A stretch of DNA of 64,000 nucleotides, from NCBI GenBank assembly GCA_002104905.1, contig MCFE01000489.1, forward strand, positions 1-64,000. Direction: 5' to 3'. A program made the position numbers and the translations under genes. Within the stretch, counting starts at the first letter, position 1. Every line of letters begins with the position of its first letter. The notes beneath the pieces are model-generated. The model did not search any database. It had not been told where the DNA came from and saw only the letters and a program-made list of their open reading frames with translations. This DNA is from Basidiobolus meristosporus CBS 931.73. Its lineage: Eukaryota > Basidiobolomycota > Basidiobolomycetes > Basidiobolales > Basidiobolaceae. Positions 20,601 to 31,771 of this stretch are shown piece by piece.

Positions 20601-21527
20601 CGAGACCTTCTCTTCCTGGGGGGGGAGGTAACAAATTCCACGTCAATCACAGGATGTGACCCAATCAATAGCGTAACTACCTGCTCGCTCATCACACATG
20701 GGATCGACTGAAGCCCGTTCAGAAGCTGCTTGATTTTCTCCTTCTCGGATGACATCCACTTCTGGAACTCGGTGGGGGATTGGAAGTCCTCCTCCTTGTA
20801 CAGTGTGTCCCCCTCCTCCAACTTGGCTTGGTGGGACTGCAGCTCGAGGATCGCCGCCTAGAAGTGGCCCGATGGGAGTCAGCGGGTTCCAAACCTCCTG
20901 GGAAACATGTTGGCCTACCTGTCGGGTGCAGTATGGTCGTAGAAGTCGGATGTTCTCCTGGTGCGCGGTCGAATCCTGATTGAACAACTCCCCAACGAAC
21001 TCCACGTACTGGTCCTGTTCCAGGTGCAGCAGGACGAGTTTGTAACTGCCGAGCCTGTTCATCAAGTCGGTGTTTCCCTTCGCCAAGGGGAGCGTGACCA
21101 GTAAAAATTCGTCGAGACATTTGACCAATCTGGTCTTGACTTGTAGCGACGGGCTCAAGCCGTTGTTTCGAAAATCGAACAGAACGTGGTCCACATAAAG
21201 CTGTAGGAGTTCCTCCAGAGTGATATTCTCGGCGGAACCCTGGTTACGAAGGGTGGTGGCAAGGGTGGCGCAACAACGGGTGGCTACCTGGCTAGGCTCC
21301 AAGGGATGAGTGGTCGGGGTGGTGGGTATATTGATCCCCTTCTCCAGCGCTTCGCAAAGGGACTCGCGGAAGGGTGCGGGAAGTGGGGTCTCTGTTGTGA
21401 CGAACTTCTCCTTGTACGTCTCCTGTCCAGCCTTGTAGACCTCCCTCGCGATGTTCTGCTGGAGTAGGGCGATTCTCAAAGCATGTTCGTAGGTTTCGTA
21501 AAAACCGGACTCGTCATCTGAAAGCAT
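17652..21527 (-). CDS. Munc13/Ync13-like protein (MUN/DUF810 with central C2 domain)
   Basis: Twelve exons (21,527-20,919, 20,857-20,681, 20,615-20,334, 20,280-20,074, 20,013-19,862, 19,807-19,628, 19,560-19,446, 19,388-19,245, 19,188-19,003, 18,938-18,369, 18,309-18,013, 17,948-17,652) give 1,071 residues in one frame. The helical MUN region with MHD1 (about 480-650) precedes a C2 domain (about 725-840: LTYLVTVVQAQNLP, SDSFVELNVGS, SLHPWWEESFQFE), then MHD2 (about 890-1,060). This is the architecture of fission yeast Ync13, which tunes vesicle fusion at the division site. The C2 loop reads NFNGSSDS, so the first acidic calcium ligand is changed and calcium binding is doubtful. Start chosen as the first in-frame ATG (21,525-21,527); an upstream exon is possible. 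Exon 6 uses a weak donor after a 10-C acceptor tract in the next intron. It is convergent with the formin, 226 bp apart. Confidence 0.85.
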
Positions 21528-21990
21528 TTCTTCTCTTCGGAAAACGGCAACTGAACGCTCACTTTTCTTGGGCACAGGCAACAGCTCCAAGATGCATATA
21601 ATGCCAGGGTGATTGTACCAAGATAGGCTTGGTGCACTCAACACTAGGGAACTGGATTACCAATGGCCGGACTGTGTACACAATTTGAATTATTACCCAA
21701 ATTCCAAATATGGCCTTTCCCGTGATTTGGGTTAGGGTTGCCCAAAGGGAAGGTGATTTGTCCAGGAGGATGATTGATCCATTCACGTGCAACCTTCAGG
21801 CGGTCAATAGATTGGTGGCAAATTTACTGATCTTGTTTGTCGATTGCATGCGCCTACATTCCAGAAACACTCGACGATGGTATTAAAAGTGTGGTGATTC
21901 CTCACGAGCCGACCGGGGGACATTGACTGGTTGATTATCTGTCAGACCCAAGGCTAGCCTCTTTGCAAAATTCACCGGCCTATTACCGAG
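21528..21990. promoter_or_regulatory. Divergent intergenic region (shared promoter)
   Basis: 463 bp between the starts of the Munc13-like gene (minus) and the Erf4-like gene (plus). It must hold both promoters. No specific site is recognised. Confidence 0.5.
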
Positions 21991-23186
21991 ATGAATCTCT
22001 ACCCGCCAGTCACCAAGATAAACACCCAGCCATCCAAGGGTGCCTCCACAACCAATCGCCTCCTTTCCCACTCTCCCTCGTCATATTCTGCTGTTTCTGC
22101 CTCCCATTCAGCTGTCACTTCCTCTTCTTCCTCCTCCTCCTCCTCCTCCTCCGCCTCCTCCCTCGATACCCCACAGCACCAAAGCGCCCCCTCTGCTCTG
22201 ATGCAGTCTGCCTCCCAACCAATCCCTAGCATCTCTTCCCAACTTGAACGTACCAATCTCGACGCTGCCGAGAGAAGCGCAACCGCGCCTCCATCTTTCC
22301 CTACGTTGGACCCCAGCTTCCTACAATTCCTAGACAATGGGCCGCCCGAGGTCACCGAGCGGCCACTCGGCCCGAACGACGCGAAAGAGAACTCCCCACC
22401 CAGGTTAAGCCTGAAACACATGACCCCCGACTTCTCCGCCTCGGTCTTTTCCCGGTTGAGCTACGTGCTAGGAGAGAACGCGGAGTTCCTGTCGGAGGAG
22501 CACTCGGTTGCCTCCCACTCGAAAGGTTACGAGGAGAGCGCACTCTTCCCGTGCTCCTCCTTCCGGGTCGAGAGGGATTATTCGCTGGGAGAACACTGTC
22601 GCTTCTCCCTTGTGTTTCCCCCCGAGCTGAGCGACAAGGTCGGATACTTTCCATTCCCCCCCCCTCCCCGAACATGTTCGATGCCTGCTGTTTGTCCACC
22701 CAATTAACTTCTCCACCCAGATCTCCCCGGAGTCCTTCCGGAGATCCATCTCCCGATTGAACGATATCCTACACAAGGCCGAGAGCTCCTGGCTTCGAAA
22801 CTCACTCGACAACTTCCTCTCGTGTCTAACCTTGTACACCTCACCTCTCTGCTTCGGCACGTTTTACCAAAAGGTAACGGGACGGGGGAACATGAATGTG
22901 GTGCGGGGACCGACTGAGGATTTAAACGACCTTTGTTTATTTAGTGTATGAAAGAGCTCGACCATGCTATAGCCGAGGAAAACAGGGATCTCTATCTACC
23001 GATGGGGCTTCGAATGGCCGATCCCCGGAGAACCGGCTTCCTATTCGTATCCTTTTCACCCACAAGTGTTTACCTACCAATACCAATACCCTTACCCTTA
23101 CCCTTGCCCCAGCCTAGCCACCATTATCCCTAACCATGCAACCTCTTTTCGCCTTCTAGTTGGAGATCGAGATGTTGGAGCCGTAG
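21991..23186 (+). CDS. Erf4/GOLGA7-like subunit of Ras palmitoyltransferase
   Basis: Four exons (21,991-22,638, 22,721-22,873, 22,945-23,046, 23,160-23,186) give 309 residues. Residues 1-190 are low complexity, with a run of about a dozen serines. The last 110 residues match the Erf4/GOLGA7 fold: RFSLVFPPEL, SFRRSISRLNDILHKAE, FLSCLTLYTSPLCFGTFYQK, ELDHAIAEEN, PMGLRMADPRRTGFLFLEIE. Erf4 partners the DHHC enzyme Erf2 at the ER/Golgi to palmitoylate Ras. The cysteine-rich CLTLY..PLC motif corresponds to the GOLGA7 segment that is itself lipid-modified. Start uncertain; a later ATG would remove only low-complexity sequence. Intron 3 holds CTTACC-type short repeats. Confidence 0.8.
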
Positions 23187-23389
23187 CGTGGGGATGGGAA
23201 GGGGTGTATCGCACCATACCATATCTCACCCCACACCCTCAAGAGCCCTAGTCGTCACCAGTTTTGTCAACGGATCGTTTCGTGTTTCCTCAATTTGCTT
23301 TGCTTTGCTTTGTACATTACATTCGAAATAAACTCTCCCCACCATCCTCTCCTCCACGCCACCATGCTTGGACCATCACTCCCTGGATC
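23187..23389. other. Convergent 3' spacer (Erf4-like / FIBP)
   Basis: 203 bp with AATAAA at about 23,327 on the plus strand, a likely poly-A signal of the Erf4-like gene. Confidence 0.5.
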
Positions 23390-24864
23390 TCAGGATGCGC
23401 GCATCCTAGTGAGCGGCGAGAACTTCGGCACTCGGTAGAGTCTTGTGGTCATCAGCTTGATCCCGGTGAGAAGTCGGGTCATGGCGGTGACGTAACGTTT
23501 CTTCGAGATGGGCTCGAAGAAGGACAGCTGCTCGAAGCAGACGATCATGCTGGAGAAGAGGTGATCCATGTCGGCGGCGGAGAGGCCCACGAGGGCGCAG
23601 GGCTCGATGAACTTCTCCACCAGGTTCAGGAAGATGTCCTTGGTCTCCTTGGCGTTGCCCAGGTCGCAGCCCACGTTGAGCACGTTGCGGTAGAGGAGTT
23701 TGAACTGGTTGGCGAGCTTCTCCGTGGGGTTCAGGCTCGTGTGGCTCTTCAGGTGGTTGAACACCGCGACTCGATACTCCTCCACATGCCCCTTGTCCCT
23801 AGCCACCACGAGCTTCAGGTCCCGTATGTCCAACGCCAGGTTCTCGTCCAACTCCTCCAGGTTCGTCAACGAGGTTGGGGTCCAGTAGTGGGACAGCACC
23901 GACGCGCAAAACTCGAAGTCCGCGAAGTTGTAGTAGGACAGCTTTCTCCGGGAGGTGTCGAACCGGTTGTTGCTAAGGAAGATGATGTGCGCGTAGAGCC
24001 TAGAGGGTTGGATGTCCGTAGAGGGTGAGGGTCCGTCCGTTTGCCAAACACTGCCTCACGATTCGCTTTACCTGGCCAACGGGTGGGGAAGGAGGAACTT
24101 CTGCTCTATGTCTTCGATGATCCGTTGCCCTTCCGATTCCTCCACTTGCTTCAAGATCCGCTTCAGGTTGTCGAACTAAATCCCCCCCACACACACACAC
24201 GCCAAACGTGTCACCCAGCGTTTCAGGAGACCAAGCTTCGCTACGTCACACTTACCTGACGTCTGCAAGCCCCAAGGGGCAGTTTGGTTTTGACGCTGAT
24301 ATCCTCCAGGTCTTTCCTCAACCGGGAGCTCAGTTTCTTTCCTAGCAGCTCGCGCATCACCGCCTCGTCGAAGCCGTAGTACCTAAGGGGACGTGCCAAG
24401 GGGTTAGGGAGGTCGGGGTTGGTCAAGAGGAAGGGAGGAAACCTGGCTACTTTTCCACCAGCTCCTGTTTCACCTCCATGGGAAGGGGAAACAGAAACTG
24501 TCCAATGAAATACCGGGGTCGGTGCAGGTAGTGCTCGAACTTCTCGAACGTGCGGTAGTGGGAGAGCACATAGTTGTACACCGTCTTCGGGGAGACCCCT
24601 TGGGAGACCAGCGCCTTTCTACGCTCGAACGTTTGCTCGACTAAGTAAAGGGAGGGGGGGCAGACGGGAGGAAGGGGGAGGGAAAAAAAATTTTTTTGGG
24701 AACGGTTCGCCGTTCGCGGAGACCACGTCCCGTTGTTAGTCCGTACCGTACAACGTGCAAGTCCTTCCCTAGCTGAACAAACCGGTAAACCCCATAAGCC
24801 ACTGCTCGTAGATGCTCTTGTCCACCTCGAACTCGTTCTCCAGGAAGATCGTGAATTCCGTCAT
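23390..24864 (-). CDS. FIBP homologue (acidic FGF intracellular-binding protein family)
   Basis: Five exons (24,864-24,783, 24,640-24,451, 24,382-24,256, 24,175-24,072, 23,999-23,390) give 370 residues, close to the 360-odd of animal FIBP. Family signatures in order: [12 protein letters not shown] near the start, [79 protein letters not shown] and [12 protein letters not shown]. The cellular role is poorly known even in animals, where it was found by binding intracellular FGF1; a fungus has no FGF, so the ancestral role must differ. Splice sites are ordinary except intron 1 (donor GTTTGT, 142 nt). It is convergent with the Erf4-like gene. Confidence 0.9.
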
Positions 24865-26680
24865 GGTCGGTGGTGGTAACCTAGTTGGGTCCCTCGCAAC
24901 AAGCTCTCCTGGTTTGATGAAGGGCCGATTTCGTGGCCTGGAATATCAACCCATCCTCATCCCCTCCGTTTGGACCCCGTATTTTCGGGGGGGGGCCCTT
25001 TTTCATCCAGCGGAATGCGATTGGCCCCCGTGATCAATCATTCATGCAGCACCCTTCGTGCATTGTATTTGTAGTCGGTGACCAAACAGTGTGGGGACCA
25101 TCAACACCATCTAAAATAGATAAACGGTCATCAGGGAAGGAGATTTGGATGTTTCCAGTGCCATTTGATCTTTCGGAAGACCTCCCCCCTCGATTTGTTT
25201 GTACCCTGTGTAGAGTTGAACTTGGAGTGGTGGCTGCTCACTAAATGTCTTACGTCCACCCAGCTGAGATCCATGCATAGACGGATACAGGCCGTGAACC
25301 ATCTCTCATCATTTTTGTTACCGGATTGGGGATTTGTGATACAAGCTGTGGCTACCAAGCCTCACTACTTCCTTGGATACAACCTGCTGCCCTGATAAGT
25401 CACCTTTAACATCAGTATTGGAGGCTTGCTGACCAACTCAACTGATATAGATGCCAGATTACAACTTATAATCTGCCACATTTCCCTCTGTCTCATTCTA
25501 CTGCTATTAGGAGAACCAGAGTGTTTCTACTCATGATGGGGGGGTTCCTTGAGCAGGTGGAATGGTATTGCTAACATAAAGCTTGGCTGCCCTGGCAAGA
25601 GCATGCATTTGCATAAATTGGTGCCTCTGTTATAATGGACCTTAAGGGGTAACTTGGTCAATATGTGAGTGATGAAATGTAGACCCTACACCTGTGTTGC
25701 AAGGTGTGTGGTCATTCTTGGAGTTGACAAGGCCTTGAAAGCTACTTGCCTTCCCCAATGTGCCTTGAGTGGTGTGGGGATGTTAGTGGAATTAGATGTG
25801 GTGGGATGTGAAGTTGGGCTATTTGCCATTCACACCATGCTCATCATGTCAGAATAGTGTCTTTGTTACTTCACTGGTACATGCCAAGAAAAGTAAGAAG
25901 ATTGACTTTGTGAGTCTTTGACCCATAAATGCATACACAGCCTGGTTGGCATTTGAAAACTCCTTGGGTCCTGTGCTGTTGTAAACTTTGTCATCACACC
26001 TAATCACTTGCTTAACTAGGTCACTTGGATCCCAGTCCACAAATCTTTGTGAAATCTGGCCAAATTCCTTGTTGGGATTTACTTTGGATATACCCCAAAA
26101 TACCAGGCACTCTGGACATCAGTATTATAATGATGTTCAACCAGCCCTCAACTCTGCACACCTGATCTTGGGATTGTCATAAAAGCAGTTTTCTTGTCCA
26201 ACATGTCAAGACCAGGTCAAAGTATCCTATGAAACACCCAAACTTGGATTTCACTTGATTCTCAGGCATTGCATTCAATCAGTCAACTAGTCAAACCCAT
26301 GATATCTACTTGTTCTTCAAGTTATGCTCAATATCTCCAAGACTTTCACAATACACAATGAACCTCAGGCTGGAACTCTTTGGAGTGTCTGCAACTGCTA
26401 CAAATAGAATTTCTCCCTATGCCAAAAAGTGGAATGGAACTGACAACCAGATTCTAAAGGTGATGACGTGGATGATGCTTCAGGAAAGAGACCATTGGGA
26501 TGCTGTCATGGGAGAACAATACCTACCTTTAAGTGTAGAAGAAACCTGAAAGTACTAGACCCTTAGAAATAAAATTCAGTGAAAGCCAGTGAAACACCAG
26601 CAGAATGCCAGTTGATTATCTGCTAAATCCCAAGTTGACAGTATATTACAGTGCAAAAGAAAGAACAACATGTTTTCAAC
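24865..26680. other. Transition from gene island to repeat region, no gene supported
   Basis: The first 200 bp should contain the FIBP promoter; a G-run lies at about 24,989-24,998. After about 25,100 base composition becomes that of the repeats. A 79-residue plus frame at 26,310-26,549 (NRISPYAKKWNGTDNQILKVM) resembles the start of a copia gag, continuous in theme with the relic that follows. The rest shows no coding signal. Confidence 0.4.
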
Positions 26681-26888
26681 TGCATTTGTCTCAATAGCAA
26701 TGAGCATACAGTGATTCAATGCCCAAGAGCAAAAGCTGCTAGGAATGCCTGAAAGGCATTAGAAGACACCTATCCATCTGGTACAGTTGCCAAAAGAATG
26801 CCCCATGAAAAAATGCTTTACTACAAAGGGGCTCCCAGCTGATGAAACCAGAACTTTCATTACCAGATTACCCTCTTGGTTGATGATA
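26681..26888 (+). pseudogene. copia gag relic
   Basis: GGCATTAGAAGACACCTATC (from about 26,756) matches the reverse complement of the copia family 1 gag near 5,035-5,050, followed by further decayed gag sequence. A cysteine-containing segment just before may be a displaced zinc knuckle. Stops in all frames. Confidence 0.5.
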
Positions 26889-27172
26889 TGGTGTTATGCA
26901 TCAACATGCAAGACTTGGTCATGTTTACTAAGTTAGGAAATCTAGCTCCCTAACTGGTTTTCCCTAACTAAGGTATAACTAATTCTGGTTGTGATTCATT
27001 CTGTCCCATCTTCATATCCATTTTAACAATATCAGTTGATGTTGTGCATCAAAATTCAAAGCTTGGTCAGTATTACTCTGTTAAAAAATCTAGTCCCTAG
27101 CTGATTTTCCTTGACCCAGACATACCTAATCCCAGTATTGGTGTACTTTACCACATCTCAGAATCTACTCTT
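26889..27172 (+). repeat. Two partial copies of the TGTTGTGCATC LTR family
   Basis: About 26,891 and 27,034 both begin TGTTRTGCATCAA and share the next 100-odd bp (CTAGTCCC..AACTGATTTTCC) with the complete LTR at 48,851-49,546. Each copy is cut short; the second abuts the copia LTR at 27,173. Confidence 0.65.
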
Positions 27173-27520
27173 TGTTGTAAGAGTCTTGGAGATATTGAAA
27201 GTGGTAGGAGAACATGTAGATAATATGGTTTTCACTTAATGATTTATTGGGTGTAAAAGTAGTATATATACTTTTACATGGTCTTGACATAACAGACACA
27301 TAGAATGGGTTTAGGATGGTTGCAAGAGCATGTGTGCAAAGTTTGGGGCTGTTTGGACAACTTTGAGAATCTTCATGTTCTAGGTACCTGATACTCTGGT
27401 AAAAATATTTTAAGTAAATCCTGGCAAGGGTTTTGGTCAGTATTCTTTAGGATTTGAAGGTACCAATCTAAGTGACTAACTCAGATGAATATTAAGGTGG
27501 AATAACAAACTTTTACAACA
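27173..27520 (-). mobile_element. 3' LTR of copia family 1 (minus-strand element)
   Basis: 348 bp, TGTTGTAAGAG...TTTTACAACA. Adjacent on its inner side is the purine tract GAGTGGGAG (minus strand), the expected plus-strand primer. Confidence 0.85.
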
Positions 27521-30500
27521 CTCCCACTCAACCAAATGCTCATACTGACTAGTCCTAATTTTGACCTAAAATATTCAAACTTGTCTCTAGCTAATGGTCT
27601 GGTGAATATGTCTGCAATCATTTCACCTGTAGGACAGTAAGCTAAGTCAACCATGTTATTCCCTATTGCTTCATATATGAAATGGTGTCTTATATCTATG
27701 TGCTTAGTTCTAGCATGAAAATCTGGATTTCTGCCTGATTGTGTACCTCCTTGATCATCTTGAAATAAAGTAATAGGCGTTTTTTGACACAAGCCTAAAT
27801 CTTGAATAAGCTTCCTTAACCACATTGCTTCTTTTGTAGCCTCACAGGCTGCCATATACTCTGCCTCTGTGGTAGAAAGTGCCACAGCAGGTTTCTTTCT
27901 TTAATTCCATGAAATTACTCCTTTGAAGTAAAGAAAGGTGTATACTGTGGTGGATCTTCTGTCTTCCACATTTTGTGCCCAATCAGCATCAGAGTATCCC
28001 ACAAGATTCTGTTCTGAATCCTTATTAGTGTATCCTAAGCAGATATCAGCAGCTCCTTTTAGGTATCTAAAAATCTGCTTAACTGCTGCAATATGATCAG
28101 ATCCATGGCTCTGATTATGCTGGCGAACAACTCCCACTGAATATGAGACATCTGGACATGTTCTAAGAATGATATATATCATACTGCTGACCATAGACTG
28201 ACAAGGCAACTCAGGGCTTTCAGATGACACCAAGCTCTTGGTATTTGGTTAGTTTTAACCAAGTTAAGGTTTGTCTCCATTGGGGTAGCTGTTATGAATA
28301 GACACAAGGCAGGAGAGTAGGGCTAGGCAAGGCAGGACCAAGAAAGGAGTTAGGTGTGGATCAACAAGGTAAGGCATGTTTTCAAGGTAAGGTGGATTTC
28401 CAAGGCAAGGCTGTTTATTCAAGACCTGTGTTTATCAGACCGAGGAATACATAAAGGTGGATAGGACTATATATACTTTTGGGCAATATGGATGCCAAGA
28501 GATATTGGCTAATACTAATGGGGTTCTGGGGTGAGGCACAGTAAGTGTGCTGAGATAAAAATATACAAAAGAACAAGCTAGAATATCACATGGGGATATG
28601 TCAGGGGTTGGCTAATTATGTGACCAGGTCATATGCCATGTAATTCCCATATAGGGTATGGGACTACAGAAATTCCAATGGGAAGCTTCCATAAAATGTT
28701 CCATTGTGTACTTTTGACTTAGAGCTTTCAAGAAGTTGCTAAAATGTAGTAAAACTTTCTAGAAGGAACTTGGACTTCTTTGCTGACTTGATTTGGCTTG
28801 ATAATTGGAGGCCAGGGATAATATGTGATCATGACAGTGGGCTGCCAGTTTACAATCTTCCAATTGGTACTTCTTTAGTATATCTTATCCCTTAGTAGTA
28901 ACTGAGTTCTCCTAGATTGGACATCTTGAGCTCCTCAGATAGGCTGGATTTAGTCTCTTCCAATGTTTCTAGGTTATTGGAGGCTGTAATAAGATCATTC
29001 ACATATAGAGCTATTAAAGCTGGATTTGCACTACCTGGCTTATAGTATATGCTATGGGCAGCATTACTCCTTTTGAAACTCAAAGATTCCAAATAAGAAT
29101 CTATTTTGCAGTTCCAGGTTCTCTGTAATTCTTTAGTCCATATAGAGACTTTGGAAGCTTGCAGGCCAAATGCAGATTACCTTGGTCAGCAAACCCATCA
29201 AGCTGGCTCATATACATATCCTAATCAAGTTCTCCATTCAAAATGCAGTTTTTACATCCATTTGATGTATAAAAAACTTGTATTTGGCTGCAATAGCCAA
29301 TGTTAATCTGATGCAATTTAATGTGGCTACTAGTACAAAGGTCTCAGTATAGTCAAGTCCTTTTGTTTGAGAGTTTCCTTTGGCCACAAGTCTTAATTTG
29401 CATCTTTCAATTGTACTATCAGCCTTTTATATTGTCTTAAAGACCCATCTGCATCCAATTGATTATTAGTTGAATGGTAATTTGACTAAGTCCCAAGTTT
29501 GATTTTCCATCAGGGCCAGATATTCCTCAGTCATTGCAGATCTCCAAAGCTTTGTCTGAGGGCTATTTAGGGCCTCTTTTACAGTCTGGGGTTCATCAAT
29601 ATGGACTGAATAAACATAGGCTAAGTTTGTACTCTAATTGATATAGTAATCTGGGCTATTGTGTGTCTGGTTGGATCTCTATGCACTTGATACTGAAATG
29701 ATCTCTACTGGGATATTCCTGGACACAAATTCAGGCTGAAACATGGTTGTAAAGTCCTCTGGAGCAAAAAAAACTTCACTGTTTTGCTTTAATTTAATCC
29801 TGACAATTGGTGGACTTGACATCAGATTTTTGCAATCAACTAATGTCATCTTTCATGGAAATTTTGCATTCTCATTAAACAATGCATCCCCAGACTTGAT
29901 AAGCTACTTTTCTTTAGTATTGTAGAGTCTCTATACTTTACTCATATTGCATTGGCCCAAAAAAATGCATTTTGCACTTTTTGGCTCAGTTTTGACTGAT
30001 TTCCGCACAGTTTCTTAATAAAGTCTGTATACCCAAGTATTCCTAGATGTTCCACACTTGGTCTGTATACTAGCATGCTTTAGACTGAGTAGAATCATAA
30101 AGTATTCTGTTAAAACTTTTACTTTTAAGGTATACAGCTGTGGCAACTGATTCTGCCCAAAAATCATAGGATAATATTTGATCTTGGAACATAGATCTCA
30201 CCATGTCAACAATTGACTTATTTGCTGATTCTGCTACTCCAATTTGCTGTGGAGAGTATAGTACAGTAGTCTCTTGCTTTATCCCATGACTTTTGCAGAA
30301 GTGGATGTAGAGTTTTGAGGTATATTCTCAACCATTGTCAGAGCATATTTTCTTGATTTTTTCACCAGTTTCTCTGGCCACCATGGCTTTAAACCCCCTG
30401 AGCTTAGACAGAGCTTCATCCTTTCTCTCCTTGAAGTAGACCCGCATGTATCTTACATAATCATCAATACAAGTGATTGAATACTTCATCCTGCCTAAAG

Positions 30501-31164
30501 ATAAATATGGCATAGGTCCACACAGATTTGAGTGAGCTAAATATAATTTTTCTCATTGTGATTACTCTAGAGCTCTTGAGCAGTTGTCTGGCTTGTTACC
30601 ATATATGCAGGCTATACAGTGCTTCATATTAGCTGGGGGATCAGTCTTACCCCTGAAACTAGCTGATATTTAATCATTTTGCACAAACTATCAAAATTGA
30701 TGTGTCCAAATCTTCTGTGCCACAGCAGTAGTGTTTCTTCACTTAAGTTACTTATATTGGCTTCCAGATATGCTGGAATATAAGACAAATTATACAGATT
30801 CCAATCTCTTATACCCAAAGCAATATAAGTACCATTTTGTTCCGTAATCCTGCATCCAGAGTTGTCAAAATGAAACTGAGTCCTTCTGCTGTGGCCTTGC
30901 TTACAGATAGTAGGTTCTTGGCTATTTCTGGTACATCAAGTACCTCTTCAAAGGTCAGTGTATGGCTTCCTTCACTGCTCCTGAAGTTTACTTGTATAAC
31001 TTTTCCCCACTGCATCAAGTGTTCTACTGGCACCCATAAAGACCTTCTTAATTCAAATTTCTTGATATTGGGTAAAAAGTTCTTTTTGGTGTGTAAAGTC
31101 TTGAGTTACTCCATACTCATTATACCCTATCTGAGAATCCTTGTTTGCAGTCATACTTGAGTGC
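27521..31164 (-). pseudogene. copia family 1 element, minus strand, 5' end missing and interrupted
   Basis: Reading down the minus strand: protease relic (31,160-30,809), integrase pieces (30,790-30,190, including a broken HHCC region and CSDNG), linker, reverse transcriptase pieces (29,520-28,850 and 28,245-27,901) and RNase H (27,885-27,525, ALSTTEAEYMAACEATKEAMWLRKL). There are stops and frameshifts throughout, and the RT palm reads ALYVNDL, losing the first catalytic aspartate of YVDD. An unrelated solo LTR is inserted at 28,290. No gag or 5' LTR; the copy ends against another LTR-like repeat at 31,165. Confidence 0.8.
28290..28836. mobile_element. Solo LTR inserted in the copia RT gene
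   Basis: 547 bp from TGTTATGA to TCATGACA (7 of 8 bp inverted ends), not present at the same place in the copia copy at 34.2 kb. Flanks GTAGC and GTGGGC resemble a mutated target duplication. Another decayed copy is at about 36,335-36,800. Confidence 0.7.
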
Positions 31165-31771
31165 AGTTTCCTGGGAGTGTCCTGTGGTCTGGGGTTGGAA
31201 GTTCAGGTAGCAGTAGGTAGTAGTAATCACACTAATCAACAAGTTGGTATACTGATAAAAGGGATGATGATTTATTGTTGAGGGATAGCCTCCCTTATAT
31301 ACTTTTCTTACTGGCTAAGCAATTACTAACATGGTGTTCCGGAAGGTTCCAGATATCAATAGAAATCTTAATGACATCAGAATGACCTAACAGTGTTCTA
31401 GTAGGTGCTGGAAGGTTCTAAGAGGCACAGCACATCCTACCAATCAGGAATTAGTACTCTGAAACCTGTGTAACATAGGGATGCCATATATGGTATGAAA
31501 ATGGTTGGGATGGTGACACAGGTTTATTATGCGTCATGGGTACAGGTGCAGGTGCTTGTCTATTATAGAAGCACTTATGGCTAGTAATCTTACATAAAGT
31601 GAGCAATAACTTATTCAATAAGGAAAGCAGGTGTGACAGTCAACTGGCTTATGGGATAGTACTGATCAGGTAAGACAAATGGGATAAAACTAAAGCAAGT
31701 GTGGTAGAGATATAGGGAAGTAGAAAACATGGGATTGAGCACATGTGTCAGTGGGTGTCACTGTCACCCCA
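31165..31771. mobile_element. LTR-like repeat between two copia halves
   Basis: About 607 bp homologous to 40,974-41,582 (shared GTTTCCTGGGAGTGT at one end, GGGTGTCACT.T.ACCCCA at the other, CTCCCTTATATAC inside as a TATA-like block). Length, TGG...CCA ends and shared boundaries suggest a solo LTR; target duplication is not visible. Confidence 0.55.

Noticed and set aside
20643-21644. Start of the Munc13-like gene at 21,644
   Set aside because: The codon there is GTG, not ATG; the first in-frame ATG is at 21,525-21,527.
23060-23130. TTACCC-like run as an internal telomere repeat
   Set aside because: Only two or three imperfect CCTTAC units inside an Erf4 intron; not a telomeric array.
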